A stretch of 64,000 nt of DNA from positions 144,620,501 to 144,684,500 of the forward strand of contig NC_134104.1 of the NCBI RefSeq assembly GCF_040939455.1. Direction: 5' to 3'. This DNA is from Microcebus murinus (taxonomy: Eukaryota > Chordata > Mammalia > Primates > Cheirogaleidae). The notes beneath the pieces are model-generated. The model was not told the DNA's origin, searched no databases, and saw only the letters and a list, made by a program, of their open reading frames with translations. Position numbers and translations under genes: made by a program. Position 1 is the stretch's first letter. Every line of letters starts with the position of its first letter. Shown here in pieces: positions 48,032-61,086 of the stretch.

Positions 48032-50921
48032 TAGATGACACCTTGTTTCAGAAAAGCCCAACTTTTTAACCTCAGGTCACTTTGTCATTATGAGCTTATC
48101 AAAAGTGGTTCATAAAAAAAAACACTTCAATCGGTGAATTGGAAGCCCTTGAAGAATCATACAAATTTACTATGATTTATTTTAAGATAAGAGCTACTGA
48201 GTATGAGAGGCCACTTCCAACAAGTTGCTATAAAAATAATTGCATGTGAGGATAAAACAAAATATGCATGTTAGCCACAAGGATTCCATTTATTTTTCTT
48301 TGGAAAGACTGGATGTGTTAATCTATATAAACCTATCAATGTGTGAATAAATATCCTTAGAAAAGTCACTCCATGGTTATTTTTAAATAGGCACGGCAGT
48401 AACATGCTGACCTGAGAAGATGCAGGCATTGGGGACGTTTTTCCACTGTCTGTCTGTAGCTGTTACAGCCCCACACAGCCGAGGAGAGCTCTGCAGAGTC
48501 CTGGTTTCCCTGGCTCGCTCTGGAAGGAAACCGTTTGGGGGCAACTTGGGCTCACACACCAGCACTTCCCTGTTGTAGCTCTCCCATCATAAAGGGCAGT
48601 GTTAGAGGAGGACCAGGCACGAATTAAGCGCCACTGGCTATCCTCTGATTCCAGAAGGGAGCCGAGAAGACCCATGTCACAGGGCGTACCTTCCTGGCAT
48701 GAGTTCCCAGGTCAGGTTGGAAGGACTATGATTGTGCATACTTACCTGTCCTGTCCATCTTCTTGACAAACGGCACTGTAGACGGTTCCATTGCCTATGC
48801 CACACTTGCCACTATCGACAGAGCAGTGATGTTGGCACTGATGGCCCAAAGCCACTCTGGTGCCCCCTTGTCCTCAGTGCAGAGAGCTGCTGCTTGCACT
48901 TCAGTCATTGCGCTTAATTTAATTGTGTGCAGCTCTGCAGCCTGGCTCTTCCACGTTTCTCTTCTGGCAACCTTTTGCCGAGGAATATGTCCCAGTGACT
49001 GCTGTCGTCATGGGCCAGCCAGACCAGTAGAGCCCCAGGCAAGAGAGCGGAAAGCTGTAGGGTGTCATAGGAGGCCCTGGAGGGTCATTCTCCGAGAGCA
49101 CTTTCAGCAGAACCGAGCAGAAGCTCCAGGTGCAGAGGAAAGCGTAGAACGAAGCTGGCCTGGAAGCCAGATGGGGCCCCAGCTGCTCCTGGAGCTTGAA
49201 AGACAGAGCGCTGGTCCCCCTGAAGCCGGCTACAGCCTCCCTCGGGGAGGTGGCTCCAGGCCTCCCTAAGTATGTGGAGCAGCGCCAGCCTTGTGGCTTG
49301 TCTGGGCCTGCAGTTGTGTTTATTTTCCTTTTGACCTCAAGATCTGGCCCTAGACAAGGGAATTTGAGGTTTTATTGTTTTGACCTTAACAAGTTTTCAT
49401 TTGAAATGTAGGATCTGATTTTTAAAATCACCAGAGGATTCAGATTTCTTTGAAAATGTTCTTTTCCTAGTCCATAGGGCTTTCTTCACTGATTCTGTAA
49501 CCACGGGGGGCCTGTCCCGTACCAGGCTCCTGGTTTGCTCGGCCTGTAACTTTGACAATGATCATCTTTATTGTTCCCATTATCCAAGATTATTATTATT
49601 CAAGATTGAAAATACAGTATTCTCTGATACATACAACCACAAATTTATAAAACTGTTAAATTGGTAAAAGATTATCTGCATACAAAATTATCGACTGCTT
49701 AAAGTGAGCTAACTGGAGCCATTCCTTTGAATGACAAGCTTCCCAGAAGCATATGAAGTATGTTTTATGGTTGTTTAAAGAAAGAACAATAATCTGTGCA
49801 TGACTCCCAGGTAAAGCACACAAACTGCCATCCTCGTGTGCCAGCCCAGGAAGGTCTTTGTGGTTTCTTTGGCAGAGATGAGCAAAGGGCCCCATTGGAA
49901 CTGTTTTCTGTAGAGTCTTCCACATTCCTGTTTTTTTGTAGGGATAGCCAGAAGTGTGTGAAAGCTGGCATCCGAGTGTGAGCCTCCTTGTATGGCAGGC
50001 AAACCGAGCAGATGTGGGGGGCTGTACCACAAGACACCAGCCTGGCAGTGCCCGGCCATCCCCACATGTGCCAGTTCTCTGCCCTCTTTTCCTGTGGCGG
50101 AATCCAGGCTGCCCCTTCGCTCCTTGATGGGTGCAGCACCACCTGTACCTCTGGCTCTCCCCTAGGCCACAGTTTTGCCAATCCCTGTCTTCTTCCAAAT
50201 TGCTTCTCCATCCCTGAGCTGGAGCCATCTTCTCATTATTCAGATTGGGGGATCTGAATCAGAGTCCACAGCAAGGCTTCTGACTGCCTCTGGATGGTGG
50301 GCAATTCCTGAGTCTTAGATGTGCCCCTACCCCAGGCCCCTTTCTTCTTATGCTTAATTTATAAACCAGATGTTCCCCTTTCCTCGTCTCTCCATCAGGT
50401 ACCCACTTTCAGTGCTAGCTGGCTTTGACCCCAAAACAACTTCATTTAAAGGCAAAGGAGGGGTTAAAATAACTCTCACATGAAGGGTTTGAGGGTTGTG
50501 GTCAGGGCAGGAAGATGCCTGTAAAATGCAGATCAGGTGCCCTCCGTAGAATGCCAGGCCTGGATTTGTTGTGTACAATTAAACAGCTTTATTTATCCTC
50601 AATTCTGTGAACATGTCAATATCAACATCCAAATATCTGGCTCTTACCACTTGCAAACCACAGCACAAAAGCTTACATGTGTTGATTACTGGCAAATTCC
50701 ATCATTTCTCAGCATCCACTAGGATCTGAAAGAATTCTTAAAAGAGCCCCTGGAAGTCTGTGTTTATGTGGGTTCCTGGGATGCAGAGGTATCTAGTTCA
50801 GTGATAAAATTTTTGTCTGGGCTTCGTGGAATCTTGGAATTTCTGTTCTGCCCAGTCCCTCCCAAGACCCAGCCATGGTTGTTGAAAAATCTCACAGCAA
50901 GTTGTGCTGTTTCCTTGACAG

Positions 50922-51023
50922 GACAGTTCGTCTGTTATCCAGTTCATGGCCCGAGCCAGGGTGAAGGTGGATCCCGCCCTTAGGGTGGTGGAAATAGCCA
51001 ACGGGAACCCAGAAGAGATGACG
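50922..51023 (+). CDS. ITGA9: ITGA9 coding exon 8 of 8 in window (end of calf-2)
   Basis: The exon encodes 34 residues: DSSSVIQFMARARVKVDPAL then RVVEIANGNPEEMT (about 930-963), the last calf-2 strands before the membrane. Acceptor ttccttgacag, donor gtgagt, phase 0 on both sides. In known alpha-9 proteins a short stretch, the transmembrane helix and a GFF-containing cytoplasmic tail follow; none of these is found downstream, so the last two exons lie beyond the window. Confidence 0.96.
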
Positions 51024-54000
51024 GTGAGTCAGCCTCCCTGGGACAGCCCTCCCCGGGGAGTGAGGGAAGCTGGGCGACTTGGAGACTTGGAGCTGGGATT
51101 TGAGGGTAAGGACAGTCTCTGAGCCAAGATGTTGGGTTTGTGGTAGACCCCAGACTGTGCCTGCCTTGGCTTCCAGGCCCCCCCGGGAAAACTTCTGTGG
51201 TTTTTCTTATTATAATAGCATTGTTCTTCAGGATGCCAGCGTTATGTGAAAGTTTCCCGCTATGATTGGCCAAAGGAAAAATAATCTGGAAGGACCCTTG
51301 ATAGAGCTTGGATTTCCACTCTGAAGCCAGGACTATTTTTATCTTTCTTAGACCTTTCCCTGAAACCTCGCCTGCCTTCCCAATCACATTGCTCCATGGA
51401 TAAACACTGGGTGTTTTAAAAACAAGTTGAATAAACTGAAGAGGTCACATCCAAACTGCCAAGACCTAGAAACTTCTCTCTCACCCTCTACCTACCCCCG
51501 TCTCATCCATCAAGTGCAGTTGGCGTGCAGGCCTCAGAGACAGGGGAGGGGGCAGTGAACCAGGAGGCTCAAGATGGGGGGGTGGGGGTTGGGAGAGGCT
51601 GGAGGGAAAATGTGGCCTTGGAATTTTACTGCCTTTTATCGTTCTTCCTGGGGGGGAGCGGAGAGGGCTCATCTTTTGCTTGACACCCACACTCAGATCC
51701 TGGGGGAATTGAAGGGGAGGCGGCAGCTGGGGAACTGCTTTTGCCAGTGAGCTGTGCAACAAAGCTGCTTTTCTGCTCCCCCTTTCCGTGGATTTGGGCT
51801 TCCCTCAAGGGAGACTTGCCCTCTTTTGGAAGAGTCCATGTTGCGGTGAGAAATCTGCAAGCAGATAAATTCATAAAGATGACGTACGTAGATCGTTCGC
51901 TTATTCTCCGAAAGCAATGGAGACACCACATGTCGAAATGTCAGAGTGGGGATCAGACGGAAGTCCACTCTTAATAAGGGCTGAGAAAGGTTCGCAGAGA
52001 AAATAAATCCTGCCCAACACTTCCGTAAAATCTCAGACCTGCTTCTGTGTCTGGTGAGCAAGAGACAAGAACGTCAGCAAGTTCGGGATGAATGTGAACC
52101 CCGTGTTGGCGCTGCACGAGGGGCTGGGCATTCCGTGCTCAGTGCCAGGAAGGAGTTGTCACATGTGGACCTCTACTGCACTATCCGCATGGGGAAGTTG
52201 TCCAAGAACTGATTTTGATCACAGAAACTGAAGGGAATCAAGCTGGGCAGTTCACTACTTAGGGTCAGTTTTTCTGGCAGATCAAATGTTTGGAGTTGGC
52301 TTTTACCTTTTCCTCCCTGTCTGCTGGCCATTTAACTGGCCTTCAGCTAGGAAATGAAAGGGAGAGGGGGTCCCCTACTCGTTGTCATAGTTCTGGTCAG
52401 AAAGTTCTAGAGAGTTATGTAATACATGTCCCACATGAGAGTGTTAGAAGGTTCTAGTAGACCACAGTGTTACCAAGTAAGAGCTAATGGAAGCAATGGA
52501 CAGGGTTTCTACACATGGAATCCCTTGTGGAGATGAGAACAATATCACTGGGCACGTTGCCTTCGGTTAGAGGACCAAGCTGTGGGATCCAGGAAGACAT
52601 TGCTTAACATCCCGTAGGTGGCCTCTGAGTCATCTGTACTCCCCCAAAATGCCACGTCCATTAATTAATGTTCCAACATTAATTAATGTTCCAAATATCA
52701 CTTTGGTGATATTTTCATCATCAAGAGTTCTTGGGAAGAGGTTTTTATTTATTTATTTTTTTAGTGCTTCCAAGAAAAATTTAACGTACACAGGGATCCC
52801 ACAATGTCCCTTGTCCCTTCTTTCCATGACTTTGTCTTTTCAATCCGTGAATTGAGATGAAGTTCTGCAGTCTGTTGTTCTCAACTTTCCTGGCAGAAAA
52901 AAAAAAAAAAAATCTTTTCTGAGTAGGAAGATTTGCCTTTTTAGAACAAACATGTTCTTTCCTGTGTAATTCTTCTGAATGCCTGGCAACCATCCGTCTG
53001 AAGGGGAATTTCCATAGAGGCTAGCCACCAAATTTAAGTCAGGCAAAATTTCACAAGATTTTAGATTAAGCACCAAATTGTTATGGCCTTGAAAGGAACA
53101 GGAAATGTACTTGCGTCTGGTAATCAAGCAGGGGAGGGTGAGAAGAGGAAAACAATCTGATTTTTAGCCATATAACGTGTACACGATGGTAAATTCCAAC
53201 TGATAGGGAAATCAAATAATTTTCCTGTGATTCTTTGTGTCCTTTATGCCATGGTCCAAGCAGTACTTTACAGAGCATTTGGGCGGATAGAAATATATAA
53301 TAGATTCTTGAAGCATTTGCCTTGTTTATTAATGGCTAGCTCCAGAGTACTTCCCAGGTAGTGCATTGTCATGTATCCAAGACCAACCACAAGAACCTTT
53401 CCTGGCTTTGGACACACCCAAACCTGAGAATTCCAGGTGAGATTTGTGTGACTACAGAATGAGAGAGCTGGCTGCAAGGTGCCAATATGATGTTGAATTT
53501 CATATTCAACACAATTCTACTTATTAATACTTTTCAGGGAGTAAGTAGGGGGGCAAGAAGGGAAAGGTCAGAAAATGCTGGTTGGGGCCCACAAAAATAA
53601 TAAAAATTAAGAGCAAGAGGAATATAGCTAATCATGCCCTGGAAAGCTGGCCCTTATAAAGAGAAGGACTTCATCTCAGAGAGGTACTTCAGAAGGAAAA
53701 TTTGAGTAGGCTCCAGAGATGTTTATACCTATGCATGTAGCCATAAAAAGGTATCAGATGATATTGATGGGTTTGGGGGGGGGGGTTCCTGACCCCTGAA
53801 TTGGCCACTGAAGCCCACAGATGAGGAAAAAGACTCAAGTACCCCATATTTTAAGAAGCATTGTCAATAATTGAGGCCAGAAACTCCACCCAGGCAAACC
53901 AAGACTTTATAGAATTGGCTCTATTACTATGGGATATCGACCCAGCCTCCCTTTTCTCAGTCCGTGTAAGAAGCTTGCATGAATTCTTGGCATTCTCTTG

Positions 54001-54679
54001 ATATTTTCAAATAGCAGAATAGATGATAAACAAGGAAGCCCACAAATGAATGGGTAAGCCACTGCCGTGTGGAGTGTGCACCAGACTGAGATCTTAGGTG
54101 CAAGCAGGAAAGACTGTCTATTCTGCTTCTGCAAAATCGGAATGGGTTAGAAGGCTATGTGGTAGCTCTCAGAGTGGCCAGGAAGGCTGGAGAAGCAGCG
54201 TAAGGATACAAGAGTGGTCCAGCAAGCTGAGGCATCCAGGCTGGGTCCAGCTACAGGAAGTCTGGCATGGTACCCTGGGCACACAGGACACAGCTGTCCC
54301 TGGCTTCCCTCCACCTTCTGCTTGGTAGTCAAGATGCTGCCAAGGTTAGGATTCTGTCCCTGGGGACCAGGACCCCCAGAGACAGCAGGTCACTGTAGTA
54401 GGGAGGAGGAGCCCTGCCTTACCTGACACTCACATGGGATGGGGGGAAATCCCTAGAGGGGGGTGTCCTCCTAGAGTGAGGGTCAAAAGGGGGCCACCCA
54501 ACCTCTGGCTCTTCTTGAAGCTCCCACCTGTGCCAGAGTCTTAGCTGAATCACATAAACACGTTTTTGGTGGCAATTTCCTGGGCAAGCTGCAATCTTAA
54601 GGAGAGAACACGAAAAGCTTTGTTCAGTGGTGGTCAAGTTGTGTTTGTGCTTTCTGCTTTGTTTTTTTTGTTTTGTTTT

Positions 54680-55017
54680 GTTTTTTTGTTGTTTTTTTTT
54701 TTTTGAGACAGAGTCTTACTTTGTTGCTCAGGCTAGAGTGAGTGCCGTGGCGTCAGCCTGGCTCACAGCAACCTCAGTCTCCGGGGCTCAGCGATCCTAC
54801 TGCCTCAGCCTCCCGAGTAGCTGGGACTACAGGCATGCGCCACCATGCCCGGCTAATTTTTTGTATATATATTTTTAGTTGGTCAGTTAATTTATTTCTA
54901 TTTTTGGTAGAGACGAGGTCTTGCTCAGGCTGGTTTTGAACTCCTGACCTTGAGCAATCCGCCCGCCTCAGCCTCCCAAAGTGCTAGGATTACAGGTGTG
55001 AGCTACCACGCCTGGCC
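54680..55017 (-). mobile_element. Alu SINE with strepsirrhine linker, copy 7
   Basis: Antisense dimeric Alu with linker ttggtcagttaatttatttc and end gtgagctaccacgcctggcc. The flanks repeat ttctgctttgttttgtttt-like sequence; the left side has grown into a T/G-rich run, so the left boundary is approximate. Confidence 0.92.
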
Positions 55018-56817
55018 TTCTGCTTTGTTTTGTTTTAAGAAATAATATGCATGAATGAGCAATGCTTCCTTGCTGGTGTGACAGGGCACGTGTTTGTGGC
55101 CCTTAATCCTCTGCCACGGGAGAGGAATTCACCTCCCCCAGGAAACCCCAAATGCCATCAACATCCCTTACCCTGCTCGTGGGGCGACAGGTCCCCAGAG
55201 ATCCCACTGTGCCCTTCCTGGGTTAGGACTGCCAAGTCCTTTCTTCTAGTGCACAAAGGGGCTCTGACACCCGGGGAGAAGAGATGACTTGCCCACGATC
55301 TCACAGTGGCCAAGACAAGGGTCGGATCCAAAATTCTTGGCTCCCGGCTTGGTGTCCCCCCCCCCCCCAACTTGGTCACGTGGGAAGGCACCGAGCCTTT
55401 TTGGATGAAAGGGCCCAGGCAAATGCAGAGCTATCCAGGATGGAAAGAAAATAATTGACTTGTCTTAAAGCATCTCTGTTAAAGCTGCCTGGGTGCCTGT
55501 GGAGCCAGCCAGCTCCTTCAGACCGAACCCGGTTCCCCTCGTTCCAGCTGGGACTCTGCCTTCTCAGTCTAGCTCAGACCCCAGAACGAAGCCTCGTGAC
55601 CACAGCCAAGCTTCCACTTCTAAACAAACCTCCCCAGTCAAGCACTCATCAATCAGGATAGCAAGGTCCAACTTCGTGTTCTCTGAAGCAATGTAGGCTC
55701 TATTCCATGTTGGCCCTTTTAGGAAGCCAAAGAAAATGTCTGGATTCAGATTCCATCTCCCCTGCATCTTGTGTGATCTTGGGTGTCCAATAAGCTCTAT
55801 GAGCCTCAATTTCTTCATCTGTAACATGGGAAAGCTGCTTTCTACTTCCTGGAGTTGTTGAGAGGGTTCAACGATGCCAGTAGGAAGCTGCTAGAAAAAG
55901 GGCAAGTGCCCAGCCACTGCCCAGCACACCCGAGCGTCTCCTCAGCCCTCCAGCAGGAGGGCTTCCTTCCTGCCCCTTCCTACCAGTGCCTGATGCTGCC
56001 TGCTTTCCCCCCCCCCCAGCCAAAGACCAGAGGGGGCATTTTCTAACACGGCAAAACAAAGATGACTCCAAAAGATGCCACTTATTGTCCCTTTGTTGCA
56101 CTGCTTCTAGATGTAAAGTTTATAGTTTGTACTATGAGGAAATAGACTGTGACTTGTTCTTTACCGTTTGTGTGGCCAATTACACTTCAAGTCATGTTCC
56201 ATATGACAATAGAGTTTCCCCCCTCAAACCTCAAGTTACGTCAAGATATGGAGGGTTGAGAGGAGGGTGGAGGCCATCGCCAACCCCCACCCCCGCCTCG
56301 CACCGTCAGCAAAAGGCGCAGGCAGTTCTGTCTCACCCACCACCCCACCTGTGAGATTAAGCTTTGACCGTCAGGAATTGAGAAAATTCCCAAACACGTA
56401 AGTCCTATATGGTAATGGTCATTATTTGCTTATTCATTTGAGGAATATATGTCGAGGGTGTGCTAAGGGCCAGACATGGTCCTGCCCTCCCAGAGCTGAG
56501 GGGCAGCGGCAGTTAGCAAGGATGCACACAAGGGTTTTATTTCCAGCAAAGGCTAGTCCCGAGGGAGTAACCTGCTCTAGATTGGGGGCGGGGGTTGGGG
56601 TCAAAGGAATGTTTCCCCAAGGAAGCTGAGACCTGCTAGGTAAGAAGGAATTAGTTTGCCAAGCATGGGGAAGAGTGTCGCAGTTGGAGAGGGGGGAGTT
56701 GTGTGAAGACCCAGATGGCTTGGCATGTTTGAGGCACTGAAAGACCAGGGCAGCAGGGACCTGGTGAGCAGTGCAGGGAACCGCGATTGAAGATATAGAC
56801 AGCGTCCACACCAGGTA

Positions 56818-56831
56818 CCACCAGGGGGCAG
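56818..56831 (+). promoter_or_regulatory. CTCF-like motif (plus), strong match
   Basis: ccaccagggggcag with flanks ggta and ttac is a near-consensus CTCF core (CCACCAGGGGGCGC, one or two changes at the end). It lies in non-repeat intron sequence. Occupancy cannot be told from sequence. Confidence 0.55.
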
Positions 56832-57309
56832 TTACAAAGGGCAGCCGCAAATAGCTTCTGTTTTGAGCAGGGAATGGCATGATCCAATGAATATTCTGTA
56901 AAAATCACAGGCTGCTATGTGGACAGTGGATTGCAGGGGGAACGGGTGGAAATAAGGAGCTAGTTAGAAGGCTGTGACTGTCACCTGGCAGGAGTAGTGG
57001 TGGCAGAGGAGTCAGAAGTGGACAGTGGGTCTGCAACCATGAAGCTGTGGTGACTGGTGCCAGTGGCATGTAGGGAGTACCTGTCCTGACGGGTAGGGAG
57101 GGATGAGACGACATCTCAGTGTAGAGCTCCTTGCATGGCGCCTCCACTCGGGTGCTTGGTTAATAGTGGCCATCACTGCATAAAGGGACAGCCAAGGAGA
57201 GGCTGAACCAAATGACAGATGAGCCTCCCCCAAACTCTCAAGTCATGGCCAGATTACCCTAAACCAAGGTTTCTAGGTACCATTATGATTCTTGTTATTA
57301 TTATTTTTA

Positions 57310-57476
57310 TTTTTTGTTTTTTTTTATTTCAGCATATTATGGGGGTACAAATGTTAAGGTTACGTGTATTGCCCATGCCCCACTCCCCCCTCGAGTCAGA
57401 GCTTCAAGCGTGGCCATCCCCCAAACATTGCACATCTCACTCATTATGTTTGTATATACCCATCCCCTCCTCCCCC
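57310..57476 (-). mobile_element. Short L1 3' end, copy A
   Basis: Antisense insert starting in T-rich sequence and containing cagcatattatgggggtaca and tcactcattatgtttgtata. A perfect 15-bp duplication, ttattattattttta, lies at 57295-57309 and 57477-57491. It is a 5'-truncated L1-type retroposon, related to the copy at 58940. Confidence 0.8.
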
Positions 57477-58474
57477 TTATTATTATTTTTAAACAATAGA
57501 ACCCATTTCTAAATTGAAATAATGCTTTGGTTGAATCAGTGGTGGGGTTCCTGGGACTCCCCCAGTGTACATCTTCATTTTTCCTTGGTGGCCTCGGCAC
57601 CCCTCACTGGACCTGCACTCTTTGGTGTCCAGGGAGAGCACCGCTCTGGAAGGTTGCATTTCAGAACAAGGCTGCCCAGTCTGTCGAATTCTTTCACTAG
57701 ACACTAATTATATCCCCAGTCAGTATGAACAAGAGGAATCTTTTACCCTCCAGACTTCCACAGCCCCAGCTGGTTAACACACATATGCTCATGTATGTGC
57801 ACGCACACACACACACCCGCAGTGCAGTGTGCATTGTGTGTGTGCTCAGAGTGCCTGGGTGAAGAGGTCAAAACAGGCTTCCTGGAAAGACTGACCCTGA
57901 GTGAGTACTGAAGGAATTTTCTAGGTGCACGGGGAAGGTAGGGCATTCCAGATGAAGTCAGGTGGCACTTTGGGCTGGGTTTGCAAGAAACAAGCCCTGA
58001 GATGAGGGCATGTGTGTAAGTTGTTCATTGAGGAGGTGCTTCTAACAAGACTTGGAAAGAAGTGGGGGGCAGGATGGGAAAGGGAAGAAGGGAAGCAAGG
58101 GTGAGAATTTCAGGGCACACCCCAGCCTCAGCCTGATCCTGCTGGGACTCTGGAGCACCAGTAACACTTTGGAGTTTGTCACACCTTGAATCGAGGGAGC
58201 TGGACTTTCACAAGCTCCAAGCTGCTTTACCCTGTTTGCATGCACCCTGGGGAGAGTGGCCTCCAAAAAAGATGCAAACCACTGGAAATGAAAGGATGCA
58301 AAGTCTGAGGGTGGGGCAGGCGGAACCAATAGCGGGGATCCAGGCAGAGGACCAAGAGTGTCGTCGGCCACAGATGGAAATGTTTTCCGCTCAAACCCTG
58401 GGTGCTCTGCACCGTGTGCACGTCTGTGTTTCATTGCGCTGAATGAGCTCATTGCCGTAGGGGTGCTCACATCT

Positions 58475-58640
58475 ACTCAGTGCCTGTGATGTGCTGGGCA
58501 TGTGCTGTGACTGTCCCCTGTCACTCTCACATCACCCCATGACCCAGGTGCGATTAAGTGCACTTCCTGTTGAAGCAGCTGAGGTACTTGCCTGCTGTCC
58601 ACAGCTTGTCAGTGGAAGAGCCCGGACTGGCCTCAGGTGG
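58475..58640 (-). mobile_element. MIR-like relic
   Basis: Words such as actcagtgcctgtgatgtgc and tacttgcctgctgtccacag resemble antisense MIR. Diverged; bounds approximate. Confidence 0.45.
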
Positions 58641-58939
58641 CCTGTTGGCGAGCCTCGAGTCTGTAACCCCTTGCTCCTCTGCCCTGTGCCGAGCTGCTGC
58701 CCGGCGCCCACACACAGGGGACGTGCCATTCAGAGCAGGTGGGAGGAATCACAGTCCTGGGTAGGAAATAGCTGACCCTCTCTCTTGGGAGTGACCCTGG
58801 GCTCTAAAGGCCTCAGAAGCACATCATGTTCAGACTTTGTGGTCAGTTGATTCTGGGCCTCTTCCCAGCGTGTCCTGGTCCTCAACCAGTTGCACAGATA
58901 CGCAGCCACGAGAAGAATCAACACTCCTTGTTGATTCTT

Positions 58940-59158
58940 TTTTTTTTTTTTTTTTTTTAATTTTTTTTTATTTTGGCATATTATGGGGGTACAGATTTTA
59001 AGGTTTCAATAAATGCCCATTTCCCCCCCTCCCCCCAAAAGTCTGAGTCTCCATCATGACCATCCCCCAGATGGTGCACATCTCACTCATTATGTATGTA
59101 TATACCCACCCCCCTCCCCCCTCCCCCCTCCCACCTGCCCAATACCCTATTACTGTAT
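58940..59158 (-). mobile_element. Short L1 3' end, copy B
   Basis: A 219-bp antisense insert with a poly(T) head, the words ttttggcatattatgggggt and gatggtgcacatctcactca, and a C-rich run. A perfect 14-bp duplication, ccttgttgattctt, lies at 58926-58939 and 59159-59172. The near-perfect duplication suggests a fairly young insertion. It shares wording with copy A. Confidence 0.88.
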
Positions 59159-60529
59159 CCTTGTTGATTCTTAATAGCTGGAGGTAAGCGGGCTTCCCTT
59201 GTCTTCCATCTCTAAAGAGCGGTCGTGAGGATTATCGGGGCTAATAGACAGAAAACCCTGCAGCATAGCATGCCTGGCACCTATTAAGTACTCTACAAGT
59301 GTGGCCTCATTTTTAATAACAAAGGCATTAGCACCAGCCCACCTCATTCCTCTGCAAATTCTAACAGAGCAAAGAATTTCTGAAACATGGCACCTGGCAG
59401 ACATGGGGCATATTGGACATCTCTGTTTATCACAGCACAGACTTAACAGAGCTGATCTTGCCAAGTGCACAGTTTATTTTCTGTTGATTTATGCCATCGC
59501 CATAAGTCTCCCTGTGCCCCTGACCTGGCATGCTTTCTGAGGGCTGTGTTCCTACAGCAGTTGAGACATGGGTCTGCTGAGGACATTTCTTCCACCTCCC
59601 ACCAGCTTTTGTCCCTCCTCCCTCCCCCACACACCCCTCCTGGCTATGAGGTGTAATCAGAAGCAGGTGGAAATGTCATTTCATTGTCCCAGATGTTCTT
59701 CTCTTTCCACTTTCTGTTTTGCGTAATGTTATTCCTTCTGTTGAGACAAGCATGTGATGTTGATCGCAGAGAGCATCTTGCTGTTGTAATTGACCTTTAG
59801 CCGGCCTGGGTCCGGGGATGAATCTCTTCTTGGGTGGTGTTGGCCGAGAACACTGTCCCCCATCCCTGGAAGCCCTCTGTCCAGCAGAGGACTGGGCCAG
59901 CTGCACCCCCATCGTGGTCCTATTCTTGGACCTTTGTGGAGACTTGGGTGTTTCCAGCTGTTACATTAGGCATACTTGCAGTGGTCAGAACACAAAAGTT
60001 TCCAGAAACACAGAAGTGAATCGAGTGCTGTGGTCAGGCTCGCCAGCTGCCTCAGACTGTCGTTCCCTGACACGAGCTTGCCAACCTCAGCGCGTTAAAC
60101 TTTACAGCAGCGGGCAGGGCGCCCAGCATCTGGGCCTGCATCACCCCGGCCTGATGTCTGCCTGCCTTGAAGTCTCCCCTGAGACAAATCCGCATGCTCC
60201 TCGTTTTCTTGTTTTGTTAACTAGCATCGGGTGCATGAGCTCTCTAGCCAGGGTCCATGCCGTGCCATCATCCATTCCTTTGCTGGACAGAGCTCTTGCC
60301 TTTCCTATCTCTCAGCCTCTCACCACGCCTACAGCCACTGCCCTAAAACCAGCAGTCTCCCCCGCATCCTCGGTTGGTTTTCTACTTCCATACCACCTCC
60401 TTTCTTATTGGCGGCATGGATCTACCTGGGGAAAGCACTTCCGCTGCAACCCTTTTACTGGGACTGTTTGTTCCTGGTACCTCCACAGGCAGTTCTCCCT
60501 GCTAATGTGTATTCATTCTGCAGCTGGAG

Positions 60530-61080
60530 TGCTCTTTGCAAAAGGCAAATCATGTTACTCTGCTGCTCAAAACCCGCCACTGCCTTCTCATTCCTCTTAA
60601 GGTAAAGCATGTAATTCTCAATGCAGCCTCCAATGCATCCTCTCTCTCCAGCCTCATTGTGAACACCTTCCTGTGTCTTCTTATTCATTCTGTTTGCTCC
60701 AGCCCACCTTCACTGGCTGATGGCAGCGTCTCACCCTTGCCAAGCTCACTGCTGCCAAAGGGTCTCTGCACATGCTGTTCCTTCTCCTTGGAATGACCTT
60801 CCCTCCCCTTTTTGGCTAGTTAACTTCTACATGTCCTTTAGCTCTCAGCTTAAGCAGTTCCTTAGGGAACTCTTTCCTGGCTCCTAGGACTCTCTAAGAG
60901 TTTTTTATAACCATGAATCCCTCCCTTGTGGCATTTTCCATGGTTATAATTTTGCATTTATTTGTCTACCCTGGCCAGGATTCTATAGAAAGAAACTGGA
61001 AGCTCTGTGAAGACAAAGACTGCCTGTTTTATTCATCAATGAATCTCCACAGTTGTCTAGCACATATTAGGTGCTACATA
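60530..61080 (-). mobile_element. L2 LINE 3' region (antisense)
   Basis: Words in order: catgttactctgctgctcaa, cactgccttctcattcctct, tctgcacatgctgttccttc, cttggaatgaccttccctcc, cagttccttagggaactctt, gcacatattaggtgctacat. Ancient LINE, non-coding. The 3' end of the longest open frame in the window (59818-60600) overlaps it. Confidence 0.8.
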
Positions 61081-61086
61081 CACACT

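Larger units (their letters stand above)
47150..50921. other. ITGA9: ITGA9 intron, 3.8 kb
   Basis: Phase-0 intron. It holds MER5-like pieces (about 47310-47590, with an A-run), a hAT element (47616-47823) and a Charlie-type element (47832-48031) placed end to end. From 48050 to 50900 I recognise no transposon. This 2.8-kb unique stretch includes a 168-codon open frame at 48763-49269 with no recognisable domain. Confidence 0.88.

Noticed and set aside
49656..50228. 190-codon minus-strand open frame
   Set aside because: No recognisable domain, overlapping frames of similar length on the same strand, low-complexity pattern typical of chance.
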